Positions 55,221-64,000 are shown, counted from the stretch's first letter. The stretch: DNA of 64,000 nt from Mycolicibacterium aromaticivorans JS19b1 = JCM 16368 (GCF_000559085.1 NZ_JALN02000001.1:5084001-5148000), one strand, 5' to 3'. Notes: generated by a model from the sequence alone, not told the origin. A program made the numbers and translations.

Positions 55221-56950
55221 CCGAGCTGTCCCGCGCCCGCTACGCCGCGCTGTTCGGGCCCACCACCGGTGACCGGATCCGCCTGGCGGACACCGACCTT
55301 CTCGTCGAGATCACCGAGGATCGCAGTGGCGGTCCCGGCCTGGCCGGCGACGAAGCGGTGTTCGGCGGGGGCAAGGTGCTGCGGGAGTCGATGGGCCAAG
55401 GCCGCGCCACCCGCGCCGACGGCGCGCCGGACACCGTGATCACGGGTGCGGTGATCATCGACTACTGGGGAATCATCAAGGCCGACATCGGGATCCGTGA
55501 CGGCCGCATCGTGGGCATCGGCAAGGCCGGCAACCCCGACATCATGTCCGGTGTGCACCCGGACCTGGTGGTCGGCCCATCGACGGAGATCATCGCCGGC
55601 AACGGGCGCATCGTCACCGCCGGGGCGATCGACTGTCACGTCCACCTGATCTGCCCGCAGATCATGGACGAGGCCATCGGCAGCGGCATCACCACGATCG
55701 TGGCCGGCGGCACCGGCCCCGCAGAGGGCTCGAAAGCCACCACCGTCACCCCGGGCGCCTGGCATCTGGCTCGCATGCTGGAGTCGCTGGACCACTGGCC
55801 GCTCAACATCGCGCTATTGGGCAAAGGAAATACCGTCAGCCACGAGGCGATGTGGGAGCAGTTGCGTTCGGGTGCAGCGGGTTTCAAGCTGCACGAGGAT
55901 TGGGGCACCACGCCCGCCGCGATCGATGCCTGCCTCACGGTGGCCGAGGCGGCCGGTGTTCAGGTCAACATCCACACCGACACCCTCAACGAGGCAGGCT
56001 TCGTCGAGGACACCCTGGCCGCGATCAAGGGCCGCAATATCCACGCGTATCACACCGAGGGCGCCGGCGGCGGCCACGCGCCGGACATCATCACCGTCGC
56101 GGCTTATCCGAACGTGCTGCCGAGTTCCACCAATCCGACCCGGCCGCACACCGTCAACACCCTCGACGAACACCTCGACATGCTGATGGTCTGCCATCAC
56201 CTGAACCCCAGCGTCCCTGAGGATCTCGCGTTCGCCGAGAGCCGCATCCGGCCATCGACCATCGCCGCCGAGGACCTGCTGCACGACCTCGGGGCGATCT
56301 CGATGATCGGCAGCGACTCCCAGGCGATGGGTCGCGTCGGCGAGGTGGTGCTGCGTACCTGGCAGACCGCCCATGTGATGAAGCGCCGCCGCGGAGCGCT
56401 AGGAGGCGACACGGCGGGAAAGGATGGGGCCGACAACAATCGGGTGCGCCGGTACGTCGCGAAGTACACGATCTGCCCGGCGCTGGCCACCGGCATCGAC
56501 CACGAGGTCGGTTCGGTGGAAGTCGGAAAGTTGGCTGACCTTGTGCTGTGGGAGCCGGCCTTCTTCGGGGTGCGCCCGCACGCCGTGCTCAAGGGCGGCA
56601 TGATCGCCTGGGCGGCGATGGGCGACGCGAACGCCTCCATCCCGACTCCGCAACCGGTACTGCCGCGCCCGATGTTCGGCGCCGCCCCGGCCGCCGCGGC
56701 CGCCACCTCGGTGCACTTCGTCGCCCCGCAAGCCATCGAAGACGGGCTGGCCGACCGGATCGCGGTCAACCGAAAGCTGGTGCCGGTCGGCAATGTGCGC
56801 GCCGTCGGCAAGGCGCAGATGCCGCTCAACGATGCCCAGCCCCGTATCGAGGTCGACCCCGACACGTTCACCGTCCGCATCGACGGCGAGGTGTGGGCCG
56901 AACAGCCCGCCACCGAATTGCCGATGGCGCAGCGCTACTTCCTGTTCTGA
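55217..56950 (+). CDS. ureC: urease alpha (catalytic) subunit
   Basis: The 577-residue subunit holds the two-nickel active site. All key residues are present: H141 and H143 ('CHVHLICPQ'), the carbamylated K224 ('GFKLHEDWG'), the 'NIHTDTLNE' and '[13 protein letters not shown]' histidines, the mobile-flap C326-H327-H328 ('[22 protein letters not shown]') and the nickel ligand D367 ('GSDSQAMGR'). It starts in the ureB stop (ATGA). Urea can come from the environment or from allantoicase. Confidence 0.97.
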   Translation: MTELSRARYAALFGPTTGDRIRLADTDLLVEITEDRSGGPGLAGDEAVFGGGKVLRESMGQGRATRADGAPDTVITGAVIIDYWGIIKADIGIRDGRIVGIGKAGNPDIMSGVHPDLVVGPSTEIIAGNGRIVTAGAIDCHVHLICPQIMDEAIGSGITTIVAGGTGPAEGSKATTVTPGAWHLARMLESLDHWPLNIALLGKGNTVSHEAMWEQLRSGAAGFKLHEDWGTTPAAIDACLTVAEAAGVQVNIHTDTLNEAGFVEDTLAAIKGRNIHAYHTEGAGGGHAPDIITVAAYPNVLPSSTNPTRPHTVNTLDEHLDMLMVCHHLNPSVPEDLAFAESRIRPSTIAAEDLLHDLGAISMIGSDSQAMGRVGEVVLRTWQTAHVMKRRRGALGGDTAGKDGADNNRVRRYVAKYTICPALATGIDHEVGSVEVGKLADLVLWEPAFFGVRPHAVLKGGMIAWAAMGDANASIPTPQPVLPRPMFGAAPAAAAATSVHFVAPQAIEDGLADRIAVNRKLVPVGNVRAVGKAQMPLNDAQPRIEVDPDTFTVRIDGEVWAEQPATELPMAQRYFLF

Positions 56951-56970
56951 TGGCACTGTTCTGATGGCAA
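56943..56970 (+). repeat. 14-nt tandem duplication at the ureC-ureF junction
   Basis: TGTTCTGATGGCA occurs at 56943-56955 and again at 56957-56969 (period 14). Each copy contains a TGATG stop/start. The first ends ureC and opens a four-codon frame (ATG GCA CTG TTC TGA, 56950-56964); the second, at the end of that frame, starts ureF. A recent duplication of an original TGATG overlap would explain this. Confidence 0.75.
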
Positions 56971-57611
56971 CACTGTCCACCCTGCTCATACTCGCCGACT
57001 CGCGGCTGCCGACCGGCGGTCACGTGCATTCCGGCGGGGTGGAAGAGGCCGTCACCAGTCGGGTGGTCGTGGACCTGGAGACGCTGGAGGCCTACCTGCG
57101 CCGCCGGATCCGCACCAGCGGACTGGTGACGGCATCGGTCGCGGCCGCCGTGCACCGCGAAGATCTCACCGTGGCCGATGCGGACGCCGAAACCGATGCG
57201 CGCACACCGTCACCCGCGGCCCGGCAGGCCTCCCGCGCGCAGGGCCGCGGACTGCTGCGGCTGGCGCGGCGCGTCTGGCCCGCCGTGGAACAGGACTGGG
57301 ACTGGGACTCCCTCGGTCCGCGTCCGCACCTGGCGGTGACCGCCGGCCGGGTCGGGGCGGTCAGCGGGCTCGACCCTCACCAGAGTGCGCTGTCGCTGGT
57401 GTACACCACGATGACCGGCACGGCCACCGCCGCGCAGCGATTGTTGGCGCTCGATCCCGCCGACGTCGCGGCGTTGACGTTCGGCCTCGCATCCTTGTGC
57501 GAAGACACTGCGGCCCTGGCTGCCGCGGGACTGGCCGACCTGTCCGATCCGCTGCTCGACGAGTTCGCGCAGCGGCACGCCCAACGCGAACGACCGCTGT
57601 TCGTCTCCTGA
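56964..57611 (+). CDS. ureF: urease accessory protein UreF
   Basis: UreF joins UreD and UreG on the apo-urease to allow GTP-dependent nickel insertion. The 215 residues include '[24 protein letters not shown]' at the N-terminus (UreF 'DSRLPTGGF'-type motif), a helical core and '[19 protein letters not shown]' at the C-terminus. The ATG at 56964 shares the A of a preceding TGA in the duplicated junction. Sequence length agrees with mycobacterial UreF. Confidence 0.9.
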   Translation: MATLSTLLILADSRLPTGGHVHSGGVEEAVTSRVVVDLETLEAYLRRRIRTSGLVTASVAAAVHREDLTVADADAETDARTPSPAARQASRAQGRGLLRLARRVWPAVEQDWDWDSLGPRPHLAVTAGRVGAVSGLDPHQSALSLVYTTMTGTATAAQRLLALDPADVAALTFGLASLCEDTAALAAAGLADLSDPLLDEFAQRHAQRERPLFVS

Positions 57612-57621
57612 AAGAAGCTGT

Positions 57622-58302
57622 ATGCCTCCACATTTCATTGACGGTCAGCCGCACGCGCACCCGGACCGGCCCAAGCGGACGCGGCAGCCGGGGGAGCCGT
57701 TGCGGATCGGCATCGGCGGCCCGGTCGGGTCTGGCAAGACCGCGCTGGTGGCCGCGCTGTGCCGCCAGCTGCGCGACGAATTGTCGCTCGCGGTGTTGAC
57801 CAATGACATCTACACCACCGAGGACGCCGACTTCCTGCGCCGCCACGCGGTGCTGCCCGACGACCGGATCGCCGCGGTGCAGACCGGTGGCTGCCCGCAC
57901 ACCGCGATCCGCGACGACATCACCGCCAACCTCGACGCCATCGACGACCTGATCGCCGGGCACGACGACCTGGATCTGATCCTGGTGGAATCCGGCGGCG
58001 ACAACCTGACCGCGACGTTCTCCTCCGGACTGGTGGACGTCCAGATCTTCGTCGTCGACGTGGCCGGGGGAGACAAGGTGCCGCGCAAGGGCGGTCCGGG
58101 GGTGACGTTCTCGGATCTGTTGGTGGTCAACAAGACCGACCTTGCTCCGCTGGTCGGCGCCGACCTGGAGGTGATGCGCCGCGACGCCGCCAAGGTCCGC
58201 GAGGGCCGCCCCACGGAGTTGATCTCGCTGACCGCCGATCCGGCGGCGTCGCCGGTGTTGGCGTGGGTGCGCGAGCAGCTGCGCGTCAACCAACTCACGT
58301 GA
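57622..58302 (+). CDS. ureG: urease accessory GTPase UreG
   Basis: UreG is the GTPase that delivers nickel to urease. The 226-residue protein has a His-containing N-terminal tail ('[18 protein letters not shown]'), the P-loop '[13 protein letters not shown]' (near residue 35), the nickel-binding '[12 protein letters not shown]' motif, '[14 protein letters not shown]' and the guanine motif 'VVNKTDLAP'. No ureE is present in the operon, as in M. tuberculosis; the His-rich tail of UreG may partly take the role of nickel store. Confidence 0.95.
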   Translation: MPPHFIDGQPHAHPDRPKRTRQPGEPLRIGIGGPVGSGKTALVAALCRQLRDELSLAVLTNDIYTTEDADFLRRHAVLPDDRIAAVQTGGCPHTAIRDDITANLDAIDDLIAGHDDLDLILVESGGDNLTATFSSGLVDVQIFVVDVAGGDKVPRKGGPGVTFSDLLVVNKTDLAPLVGADLEVMRRDAAKVREGRPTELISLTADPAASPVLAWVREQLRVNQLT

Positions 58303-58308
58303 GCCGCA

Positions 58309-58941
58309 ATGCGTTCTGATGTCGTGGTGGTGGCGCAGCCGGAGCGGCTGCCCCACATCGAGTGCCGTGGGGCTCTGGCCGCCCGGCACACCGAACCCGA
58401 CACCGTGCACCTGGTGTCCGCGGCGGCGACGCCGCTGGGCGGGGACGTCATCGCGATCCGGATCGTCGTCGAACCCGGCGCGCGGCTGCGGCTGCGCAGT
58501 GCCGCCGCGACCGTGGCGCTGCCCGGTGCCGACACCATCGACTCATACGCGTGCTGGCAGATCGAGGTCTGCGGTGAGCTCGACCTCGACCCCGAGCCGA
58601 CGATCGTGGCCGCCAACGCCCGCCATGCCAGCGAGCTCACGGTCGGGCTGGGCGACAGCGCCCGCCTGCGGATCCGGGAACGCGTACAGATCGGCAGAAC
58701 CGGTGAGCGCGAGGGATTTTGGAGCGGCGCCATGCGTGCAGACGTGGCAGGCGTGCCGCTGCTGAGACATCGGGTGGAACTCGGGCCGTCGTCGGTGGCC
58801 GACGACGCGCTCGGCACTCCGCTGGCGTGTGTGAGCGAGTTGCGCTACCCCGAGCCCGCCGCCGACGCCGCAGGGATCACCCTGGCGCTGGCGGCCGGCG
58901 GCAGTTTGTCGACCTGGCAGGGGCAGCGGCTCTACTCGTGA
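58309..58941 (+). CDS. ureD: urease accessory protein UreD (UreH)
   Basis: UreD is the scaffold that binds apo-urease first and passes nickel from UreG. The 210-residue protein is short for the family (about 270) but of the mycobacterial size. 'HLVSAAATPLGGDVIAIRIVVEPGARLRLRSAAATVALPG' (UreD core) and 'RERVQIGRTGEREGFWSGAMRADVAGVPLLRH' are recognisable. It is the last urease gene and its end overlaps the convergent histidine kinase gene by 10 bp. Confidence 0.9.
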   Translation: MRSDVVVVAQPERLPHIECRGALAARHTEPDTVHLVSAAATPLGGDVIAIRIVVEPGARLRLRSAAATVALPGADTIDSYACWQIEVCGELDLDPEPTIVAANARHASELTVGLGDSARLRIRERVQIGRTGEREGFWSGAMRADVAGVPLLRHRVELGPSSVADDALGTPLACVSELRYPEPAADAAGITLALAAGGSLSTWQGQRLYS

Positions 58942-60311
58942 CGGCCGGCCAGGGTCAGGACCAGGCGGGCGCCACCCAGCGGACTGGTGGTCAATGACGC
59001 TGTGCCGCCGTGCAATTCCGCCTGTTGGGCCACCAGTGCCAACCCGAGTCCCGACCCGGAGCGGGAGGCGGTCGAGCCGCGGGAGAACCGCTCGAACACC
59101 GCGGCCCGTTCGTCTTCGGGCACCCCGCTGCCGTCGTCGTCGACGGTGATCTGGACGCCGTCGGCCGAGCTGGACACCGACAGCTGAACCTCGGTGGCCC
59201 CGCCGTGCTTGACCGCGTTCGCGATGGCGTTGTCGATCACCAGGCGCAGCCCCACCGGCAGACCGACCATGAGCACCGCGGGGGAGGGGACCAGTGACAC
59301 CTTCAGATCGCGGTAGATGCGTTCGGCGTCGTGTGCGGCACGGTCGAGCAGTTCGGTGACGTCGAACGGCACGAAGTCCGCGGCCGTGGTCAGCTCGCCC
59401 TGGGCGAGGCGCTCCAGCGCGGTCAGCGTGGCCTCGATGCGGCTCTGGGTGCGGATGACGTCACCGATCACCTCGTTGCGCTGCTCCGGTGCTAGGTCGA
59501 GGGTGGAGAGCACCTCGAGGTTGGTGCGCATGGCGGTCAGCGGAGTGCGGAGCTCGTGGGAGGCGACGGCCGCGAAGTCCCTGGCCGATTCCAGTGCGGC
59601 CCTGGTGCGATCCTGCTCGTCGCCGATGCGGGCCAGCATGCCTTCGACCGCCTCGGCGATCTCCACGGCTTCCTTGACGCCGCGCACCTGGACCTCGTCG
59701 GGGTTGGACTGGGCGTTGATCGCGCGGGCCTGCTGGGCGAGCACCCGGAACGGGTTGATCATGATCAGCGAGATCAGCCAGCCCACCACCACGGTGCCTG
59801 CGATGACGCCCGCACAGATCAACAACACCCGCAGATGCAGCTCGGCGATCCGCCGCTGGGTTTCGGCCACCGGAGCGCCCAGCGCGATCGTGGCGCCACC
59901 GACGGCGAACGTCCGCACCCGGTACTCGACGCCGTCGATCGTGGTGTTGGCGTAACCGTTGCCCAGCTGCGGCAGCACCACGTCGGGCGGTACCGACATC
60001 GCCATCGCCCCAACCCGGATGGTGCGCACCAGGTTTCCGTCCGGAGTGGGAGTGCCGCTGGCGTCCGGCTTCGACGTCGTCAGCAGCGAGCTGACGTCGC
60101 CGAGGCTGCTGACCGAGTCGAGCCGGCGGTCCAGCTGGCTGTACTGGTCGTTGGTGACGCCCAGCCACACCCACGTGCCCAGCGTCAGCACCAGGATCAC
60201 GACGGACAGCGCTGCGACGATCACGATCGTGCGCAGCGACAGCATCCGGGTGGGCAGCCGCTGCAGCACGCGGTAAACGATCTCGTCGGGCTTCACGACC
60301 ACGCCGACCAC
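58932..60311 (-). CDS. sensor histidine kinase, PrrB paralogue without adjacent response regulator
   Basis: The 459-residue membrane kinase has helices near 28-50 and 160-185, an external domain between them, a HAMP region, the HisKA domain with H252 in 'ASHELRTPLTAMRTNLEVLSTLDL', and a HATPase domain ('DNAIANAVKHGG', 'DDDGSGVPEDERAAVFERFSRG', 'SRSGSGLGLALV'). The sequence is strikingly similar to PrrB (Rv0902c) of M. tuberculosis, including the region around the phosphorylated His, but no prrA-like gene is next to it. It may phosphorylate PrrA encoded elsewhere or be an orphan. It is convergent with ureD. Confidence 0.9.
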   Translation of the reverse strand: MVGVVVKPDEIVYRVLQRLPTRMLSLRTIVIVAALSVVILVLTLGTWVWLGVTNDQYSQLDRRLDSVSSLGDVSSLLTTSKPDASGTPTPDGNLVRTIRVGAMAMSVPPDVVLPQLGNGYANTTIDGVEYRVRTFAVGGATIALGAPVAETQRRIAELHLRVLLICAGVIAGTVVVGWLISLIMINPFRVLAQQARAINAQSNPDEVQVRGVKEAVEIAEAVEGMLARIGDEQDRTRAALESARDFAAVASHELRTPLTAMRTNLEVLSTLDLAPEQRNEVIGDVIRTQSRIEATLTALERLAQGELTTAADFVPFDVTELLDRAAHDAERIYRDLKVSLVPSPAVLMVGLPVGLRLVIDNAIANAVKHGGATEVQLSVSSSADGVQITVDDDGSGVPEDERAAVFERFSRGSTASRSGSGLGLALVAQQAELHGGTASLTTSPLGGARLVLTLAGRHE

Positions 60312-60357
60312 CTTAGGGCGCGGCGTGCGACGAACGTGGGACCGCGCCGGGGCGCGG

Positions 60358-60747
60358 CTAGACCACGCCGGGTGCCAGCGGGCGCTGAATGAGTCCGCAG
60401 CGGTTGCGGAAATCGGTCGACGGCTGGCGAATGCCGTCCAGCTCCGCGCGGATCTGCGGGTTGGCGTCGAGATACTGCTGCGTCTGAGTCTTGACCTGAT
60501 CCTTCGGCAGCCCCTGCAGGCCGGTGAAGAAGCCGTTGACGTCCGGGTGGGTGAACAGGTAGTTCGACATCGCGGCCGACACTCCCGCCATGATTCCGGT
60601 CATGTCCGCGGTGGTGCAGTTGGGCGGCGGGTCCGCCGCGGCCGGGCCGGCCAAGATCACCGAAGCCGGGCCGGCCACGCTGAGCAACACCGCGCCGGCG
60701 CCGAACGCTGCCGCAGCCGCGCGACGCACGGAACGATTGGATGTCAT
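60358..60747 (-). CDS. exported haem-binding (haemophore MHB-domain) protein
   Basis: The 129-residue protein has a Sec signal peptide ('AAAAAFGAGAVLLSVAGPASVILAGPAAA', cleavage near 38) and a small helical mature domain with two Cys (in 'PPNCTTADM' and 'FRNRCGLIQ') that can form the single disulfide of the mycobacterial haemophore family (Rv0203-like). Family motifs are 'SAAMSNYLFTHPDVNGFFTGLQGLP' and 'YLDANPQIRAELDGIRQP'. Members bind haem outside the cell. It lies 46 bp upstream of the kinase gene on the same strand. Confidence 0.85.
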   Translation of the reverse strand: MTSNRSVRRAAAAAFGAGAVLLSVAGPASVILAGPAAADPPPNCTTADMTGIMAGVSAAMSNYLFTHPDVNGFFTGLQGLPKDQVKTQTQQYLDANPQIRAELDGIRQPSTDFRNRCGLIQRPLAPGVV

Positions 60748-60856
60748 CGAGCCCCCTTGTAGTCAGACTGTCTCGCCGATCATGTTAAGGCAGCCGGTGG
60801 CTGAACACGCTCATTTCGCCTGCGCTCACGGGCAACTCCCAGCAGCGCAGGCGCGG

Positions 60857-62227
60857 TCAGCTGGCGGCTTTCTCGTCCTCGACGGTGGCCGCGATCTCCT
60901 CGAGTTGCTCGATCCTGGTGCGGGCGTACGCCTGCTGCTCGGTGATCGTCAGCTGTCCGCGGTGGCTGCCGATGAACGTGCTGATCCACGACAGCGACGT
61001 GGTGAGCCGTGCCTTGAACCCGACGAGGTAGATCAGGTGCAGGAACAGCCAGGCCAGCCAGGCGATGAAACCGCCGAATTCGATCTTGCCGACCTTGGCC
61101 ACCGCCGAGTACCGCGACACCGTGGCCATCGAGCCCTTGTCGAAGTACTGGAACGGCTCACGGGCGGCCGGGTCGGCGCCCTTGAGTTCGGCCTTGATCA
61201 GCTTGGCGGCGTACTTGGCGCCTTGGATGGCACCCTGCGCCATACCGGGAACGCCCTCGACGAAGGCCATGTCGCCGACCACGAACACGTTCGGGTTGCC
61301 CGGAACGGTGAGATCGGGCAGCACCTTGACCCGGCCGGCACGGTCGATCTCGGCACCGGACTGGTCGGCGATGATCTTGCCCAGCGGGCTGGCCGACACG
61401 CCGGCCGACCACACCTTGGTGGCGCATTCGATGCGATCGAGGCTGCCGTCGCCGCGCTTGACGGTGATGCCGTTGCGGTCGACGTCGGTGACCATCGCGC
61501 CGAGCTGGATCTCCACGCCCAGCTTCTCCAGCCGGTCGGCGGCCTTCTTGCCGAGCTTCTCGCCCATCGGCGGCAGGACGGCCGGGGCGGCGTCCAGCAG
61601 GATCACCCGGGCCCGGGTGGAGTCGATGTGGCGGAACGCACCCTTGAGGGTGTGGTCGGCGAGTTCGGCGATCTGCCCGGCCATCTCCACACCGGTGGGG
61701 CCCGCGCCGACGACGACGAACGTCAGCAGCTTTTCCCGGCGCACCGGGTCGCTCGACCGCTCGGCCTGCTCGAAGGCACCCAGGATGCGGCCGCGCAGTT
61801 CCAGCGCGTCGTCGATGGTCTTCATGCCGGGGGCCCACTCGGCGAAGTGGTCATTGCCGAAGTAGGACTGACCCGCCCCCGCGGCGACGATCAGGGTGTC
61901 GTACGGGGTGCGGTAGGTATGGCCCAGCAGGATCGAGTCGACGGTCTTGTTGTCCAGGTCGACGTTGGTGACCTCGCCGAGCAGAACCTGGCAGTTGCGC
62001 TGGTCGCGCAGCACCACGCGGGTCGGCGGGGCGATCTCGCCTTCCGAGATGATGCCCGTCGCCACCTGGTACAGCAGCGGCTGGAACAGGTGGTGGGTGG
62101 TCTTGGCGATGAGCTTGATGTCGACGTCGGCTCGTTTGAGCTGCTTGGCGGCATTCAGGCCGCCGAACCCAGAACCGATGATGACGACCTTGTGCTTATC
62201 CGATGGGGTGGCACCGGGGTGGGTCAT
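60857..62227 (-). CDS. ndh: type II NADH:quinone oxidoreductase
   Basis: NDH-2 passes electrons from NADH to menaquinone without pumping protons and is the main NADH dehydrogenase of mycobacteria. The 456-residue protein has the FAD motif 'VVIIGSGFGGLNAAKQL', the NADH motif 'FVVVGAGPTGVEMAGQIAEL', 'NVFVVGDMA' and 'GMAQGAIQGAKYAAKLI', and a C-terminal amphipathic region with 'FIAWLAWLFLHLIYLVGFKARL' that binds the membrane. Length and order agree with Rv1854c. The gene stands alone. Confidence 0.95.
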   Translation of the reverse strand: MTHPGATPSDKHKVVIIGSGFGGLNAAKQLKRADVDIKLIAKTTHHLFQPLLYQVATGIISEGEIAPPTRVVLRDQRNCQVLLGEVTNVDLDNKTVDSILLGHTYRTPYDTLIVAAGAGQSYFGNDHFAEWAPGMKTIDDALELRGRILGAFEQAERSSDPVRREKLLTFVVVGAGPTGVEMAGQIAELADHTLKGAFRHIDSTRARVILLDAAPAVLPPMGEKLGKKAADRLEKLGVEIQLGAMVTDVDRNGITVKRGDGSLDRIECATKVWSAGVSASPLGKIIADQSGAEIDRAGRVKVLPDLTVPGNPNVFVVGDMAFVEGVPGMAQGAIQGAKYAAKLIKAELKGADPAAREPFQYFDKGSMATVSRYSAVAKVGKIEFGGFIAWLAWLFLHLIYLVGFKARLTTSLSWISTFIGSHRGQLTITEQQAYARTRIEQLEEIAATVEDEKAAS

Positions 62228-62336
62228 TTCTGCTCCTCAACGACTTGCACAGGACGCCTACTACGGTAGTCGCCCGGGCAACGGGTTTCTCACCCATACC
62301 CGGGCCAATCGGGTGATGTGGACCACCCACCGGGGG

Positions 62337-63266
62337 CTACCCGCCCAGCAGTGGGCGCACGGCCTCCGTGACGGCGGTGATCCGGCCGGGGTGATAACCG
62401 TCCAGGTGGGTGACCGGACTGAGGATGACGCCGTCGACGCCGGCGTCGAGCACCTTGGTCTTGAGCTGGTCGGCGATCTGCTCGGCGCCGCCCCAGACCG
62501 CGCGCTGCTTGACGTCGGAGGGGATGAAGTCCTCGGTGATGTTCTCGTCGATCAGCCCGAAGACGAGCATGCTGGTCTCGAGCTCGCTCGGGTCGCGGCC
62601 GATCTGCTCGCACTGCTCGTTCTTCACCTGGATCTTGCGGGCCAGCTCATCGAAGCCGCAGACCAGGTTGAGGTGGTCAAAGTGCTTGGCGGCCAACGGG
62701 ATTGTCTTCTTCTCACCGGTGCCGCCGATCATCAGCGGGATGTGGTCGCGGAAGCGCGGGTTGGCGAACGCCTCGCTCGTTCGGTAGTACGTGCCGTCCA
62801 CCGTCACTCGCTCGCCCTTGAGCATCGGCAAGATGATGTCCAACGCCTCGTGCAGCTTGTTGAACCGGTCGGTGAAGGTGCCGAACTCATAACCCAGCGA
62901 GTCGTGCTCGAGCTCGAACCAGCCGGTGCCGATGCCCAGGATCGCCCGGCCCTGGCTGATCACGTCGAGGGTGGTGATCTCCTTGGCCAGCAGGGCCGGG
63001 TTGCGGTAGGTGTTGCCGGTGACCAGCGTGCCCAACTGCACCCGCTGCGTGGCATTCGCCAGCGCACCCAGCGCGGTGTAGGCCTCCAGCATCGGCTCCT
63101 CGGGCGCACCGAGGCTGGGGAGCTGATAGAGGTGATCCATCACGAAGACGGCGTCGGCGCCGGCCGCTTCGGCCTCCTGCGCCTGCGCGATGACCGTCGG
63201 GAACAACTCCGGGACACCGGTGCCGTACGAGAAATTGGGGATCTGGATCCCGAGTCGAATCGTCAC
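62337..63266 (-). CDS. LLM-class F420-dependent oxidoreductase (Rv1855c-like)
   Basis: The 309-residue luciferase-like protein has 'IRLGIQIPNFSYGTGVPELFP', 'QEAEAAGADAVFVMDHLYQLP', 'RVQLGTLVTGNTYRNPALLAKEITTLDVISQGRAILGIGTGWFELEHDSLGYEFG' and 'IPLMIGGTGEKKTIPLAAKHFDHLN'. These match the TIGR03560-type mycobacterial group predicted to use F420. The substrate is unknown. The SDR gene upstream on the same strand is 70 bp away. Confidence 0.9.
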   Translation of the reverse strand: MTIRLGIQIPNFSYGTGVPELFPTVIAQAQEAEAAGADAVFVMDHLYQLPSLGAPEEPMLEAYTALGALANATQRVQLGTLVTGNTYRNPALLAKEITTLDVISQGRAILGIGTGWFELEHDSLGYEFGTFTDRFNKLHEALDIILPMLKGERVTVDGTYYRTSEAFANPRFRDHIPLMIGGTGEKKTIPLAAKHFDHLNLVCGFDELARKIQVKNEQCEQIGRDPSELETSMLVFGLIDENITEDFIPSDVKQRAVWGGAEQIADQLKTKVLDAGVDGVILSPVTHLDGYHPGRITAVTEAVRPLLGG

Positions 63267-63336
63267 GGATGCGACGTTAGCCCCCGACGGCGAACTACAG
63301 GTGAACCAGCATCGGTCGCCGACCGTTCGGGTCGAA

Positions 63337-64000
63337 TCAGCCGAAGTTGGCGAGCGCCCCCCGGCCGACGTGCACGGTCTGGCCGGTGATGTGCCGGGCC
63401 GCGGGCGTGGTCAGGAACAGTGCGAGGCGGGCGATCTCGGCCGCCACCGACGGCGGGGTGCTCGACAGCCCGTCGTAGGACGGCTCGGCGCTGCGCCCGC
63501 ACGCCACCGTGTTGACCGTGATGCCGCGGGTGCCGAAGTAATCCGCTTGTCCTGCGGTCCAATTCGACAGTGCGGCCTTGACCGCGGCGTCGGCGCCGCC
63601 GTCGCGAGGATTGTCCGGCACCACCGTGACGATGGATCCGCCCGAACGCAGATGGTCACCGATGTTCTGCACCAGCAGCACCGCGGACAGGACGGTGGCG
63701 TCCAGCGCGGTGCGCCAAGCCTTCGCGGTGTCGCTCAGGCTGAAGGTGCGGGGATCGCCGCCGGCCCAGGCGGGGGCGGGCACGTGAACGATGGTGTCCA
63801 GATGGTGCGGGAACTCGCTGCGCAGCCCACCGAGGGTCTCCGCATCGGTGGCGTCACACACGATCGCGTCGACGTCGAGTTCCTTGGCGGCCACCTCGAG
63901 ATCATCGCGGCGTGCCCCGCTGATGACGACCTTGTGGCCGGCGTCGCGAAAACCCTCCGCAATCGCCCGACCCAGTTCGGTGTCACCTCCGGTGACCAGC
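63337..64000 (-). CDS. short-chain dehydrogenase/reductase-like protein (Rv1856c-like, 5'-truncated by window)
   Basis: The frame runs off the right edge, so the true start is outside; about 220 residues are visible. The dinucleotide region reads 'LVTGGDTELGRAIAEGFRDAG', an altered TGxxxGxG motif. At the SDR active site YxxxK, the Tyr is replaced by Asp ('ADAAVKAALSNW'), and no Ser is found at the usual place before it ('IVTVVPDN'). The protein may thus bind a nucleotide without normal SDR catalysis. It ends with 'ARHITGQTVHVGRGALANFG', a standard SDR tail. Confidence 0.85.
   Translation of the reverse strand, partial: LVTGGDTELGRAIAEGFRDAGHKVVISGARRDDLEVAAKELDVDAIVCDATDAETLGGLRSEFPHHLDTIVHVPAPAWAGGDPRTFSLSDTAKAWRTALDATVLSAVLLVQNIGDHLRSGGSIVTVVPDNPRDGGADAAVKAALSNWTAGQADYFGTRGITVNTVACGRSAEPSYDGLSSTPPSVAAEIARLALFLTTPAARHITGQTVHVGRGALANFG

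Noticed and set aside
62260..62270. Palindrome ACTACGGTAGT upstream of ndh as a BlaI or other operator
   Set aside because: The arms have a 1-bp spacer, unlike the 5-bp spacer of the dyad at blaI, and no regulator can be tied to it. It may only be part of the promoter.

Overview
The window is high-GC DNA with dense, tightly packed genes. The right-hand two thirds (about 18.3-64 kb) follows the gene order of the Mycobacterium tuberculosis Rv1814-Rv1856c segment: erg3, serine protease, TetR, FAD flavoprotein, BacA-type ABC transporter, secA2, pgsA2, DUF881/sbp/DUF881, gcvH, garA, two MerR regulators, gcvP, lipZ, glcB, two CBS/CNNM proteins, guaB1, gnd, blaR/blaI, urease, ndh. M. tuberculosis loci that I would expect here but do not see are ilvG, a PE_PGRS gene, the haloalkane dehalogenase gene and toxin-antitoxin genes. 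Together with extra catabolic genes this suggests a rapidly growing, environmental mycobacterium (Mycolicibacterium-like). The species assignment is inference from protein resemblance; no search was run. I see no tRNA, rRNA, insertion sequence, prophage or CRISPR array.

Layout. 1-7.0 kb: a purine-degradation operon (solute-binding protein, metallo-beta-lactamase-fold hydrolase, allantoinase, Asp/Glu-type racemase, allantoicase, an unrecognised protein, a 2-oxoglutarate/Fe(II) dioxygenase). Its last five junctions are all 4-nt stop/start overlaps, and a long hairpin closes it. 7.1-10.7 kb: a membrane class III cyclase-like receptor overlapped with an MscS channel that carries a cyclic-nucleotide-binding-like domain. 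10.7-22.4 kb: metabolic and transport genes (SnoaL-like, F420-type LLM, Nudix, malQ, MFS, paired SMR, carboxylesterase, erg3-like hydroxylase, KhtTU-type K+/H+ antiporter, FAD oxidoreductase). 22.5-28.4 kb: secreted protease, divergent TetR and DDN-like genes around a clear operator, a VOC/flavoprotein pair behind a KstR-type palindrome, and the BacA-like exporter/importer. 28.7-40 kb: secA2, a phospholipid synthase and DUF881 genes, then gcvH, garA, regulators and gcvP behind a tandem glycine riboswitch. 41-52 kb, mostly minus strand: a VWA/solute-binding membrane protein, malate synthase G, CNNM/CBS proteins, GuaB1, 6-phosphogluconate dehydrogenase, BlaR-like and BlaI. 53-54.1 kb: an iron- and cAMP-responsive intergenic region with two IdeR-type boxes, one CRP site and what looks like the MrsI iron-sparing small RNA. 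54.1-59 kb: thioesterase and ureABCFGD. 59-64 kb: PrrB-like kinase without a partner regulator, haem-binding exported protein, ndh, LLM oxidoreductase and a truncated SDR.

How the parts fit. Allantoin catabolism releases urea, which the urease at 54.6-59 kb can turn into ammonia, and glyoxylate, which malate synthase G at 43-45 kb can use. The glycine cleavage proteins and GarA tie nitrogen supply to central carbon flux. These links between distant loci are inference. The most interesting unexplained signals are the cyclase/channel pair with altered catalytic residues, the dual iron-box/CRP region with the sRNA, the KstR-type box in front of an apparently leaderless gene, and the uncharacterised members of the purine operon.
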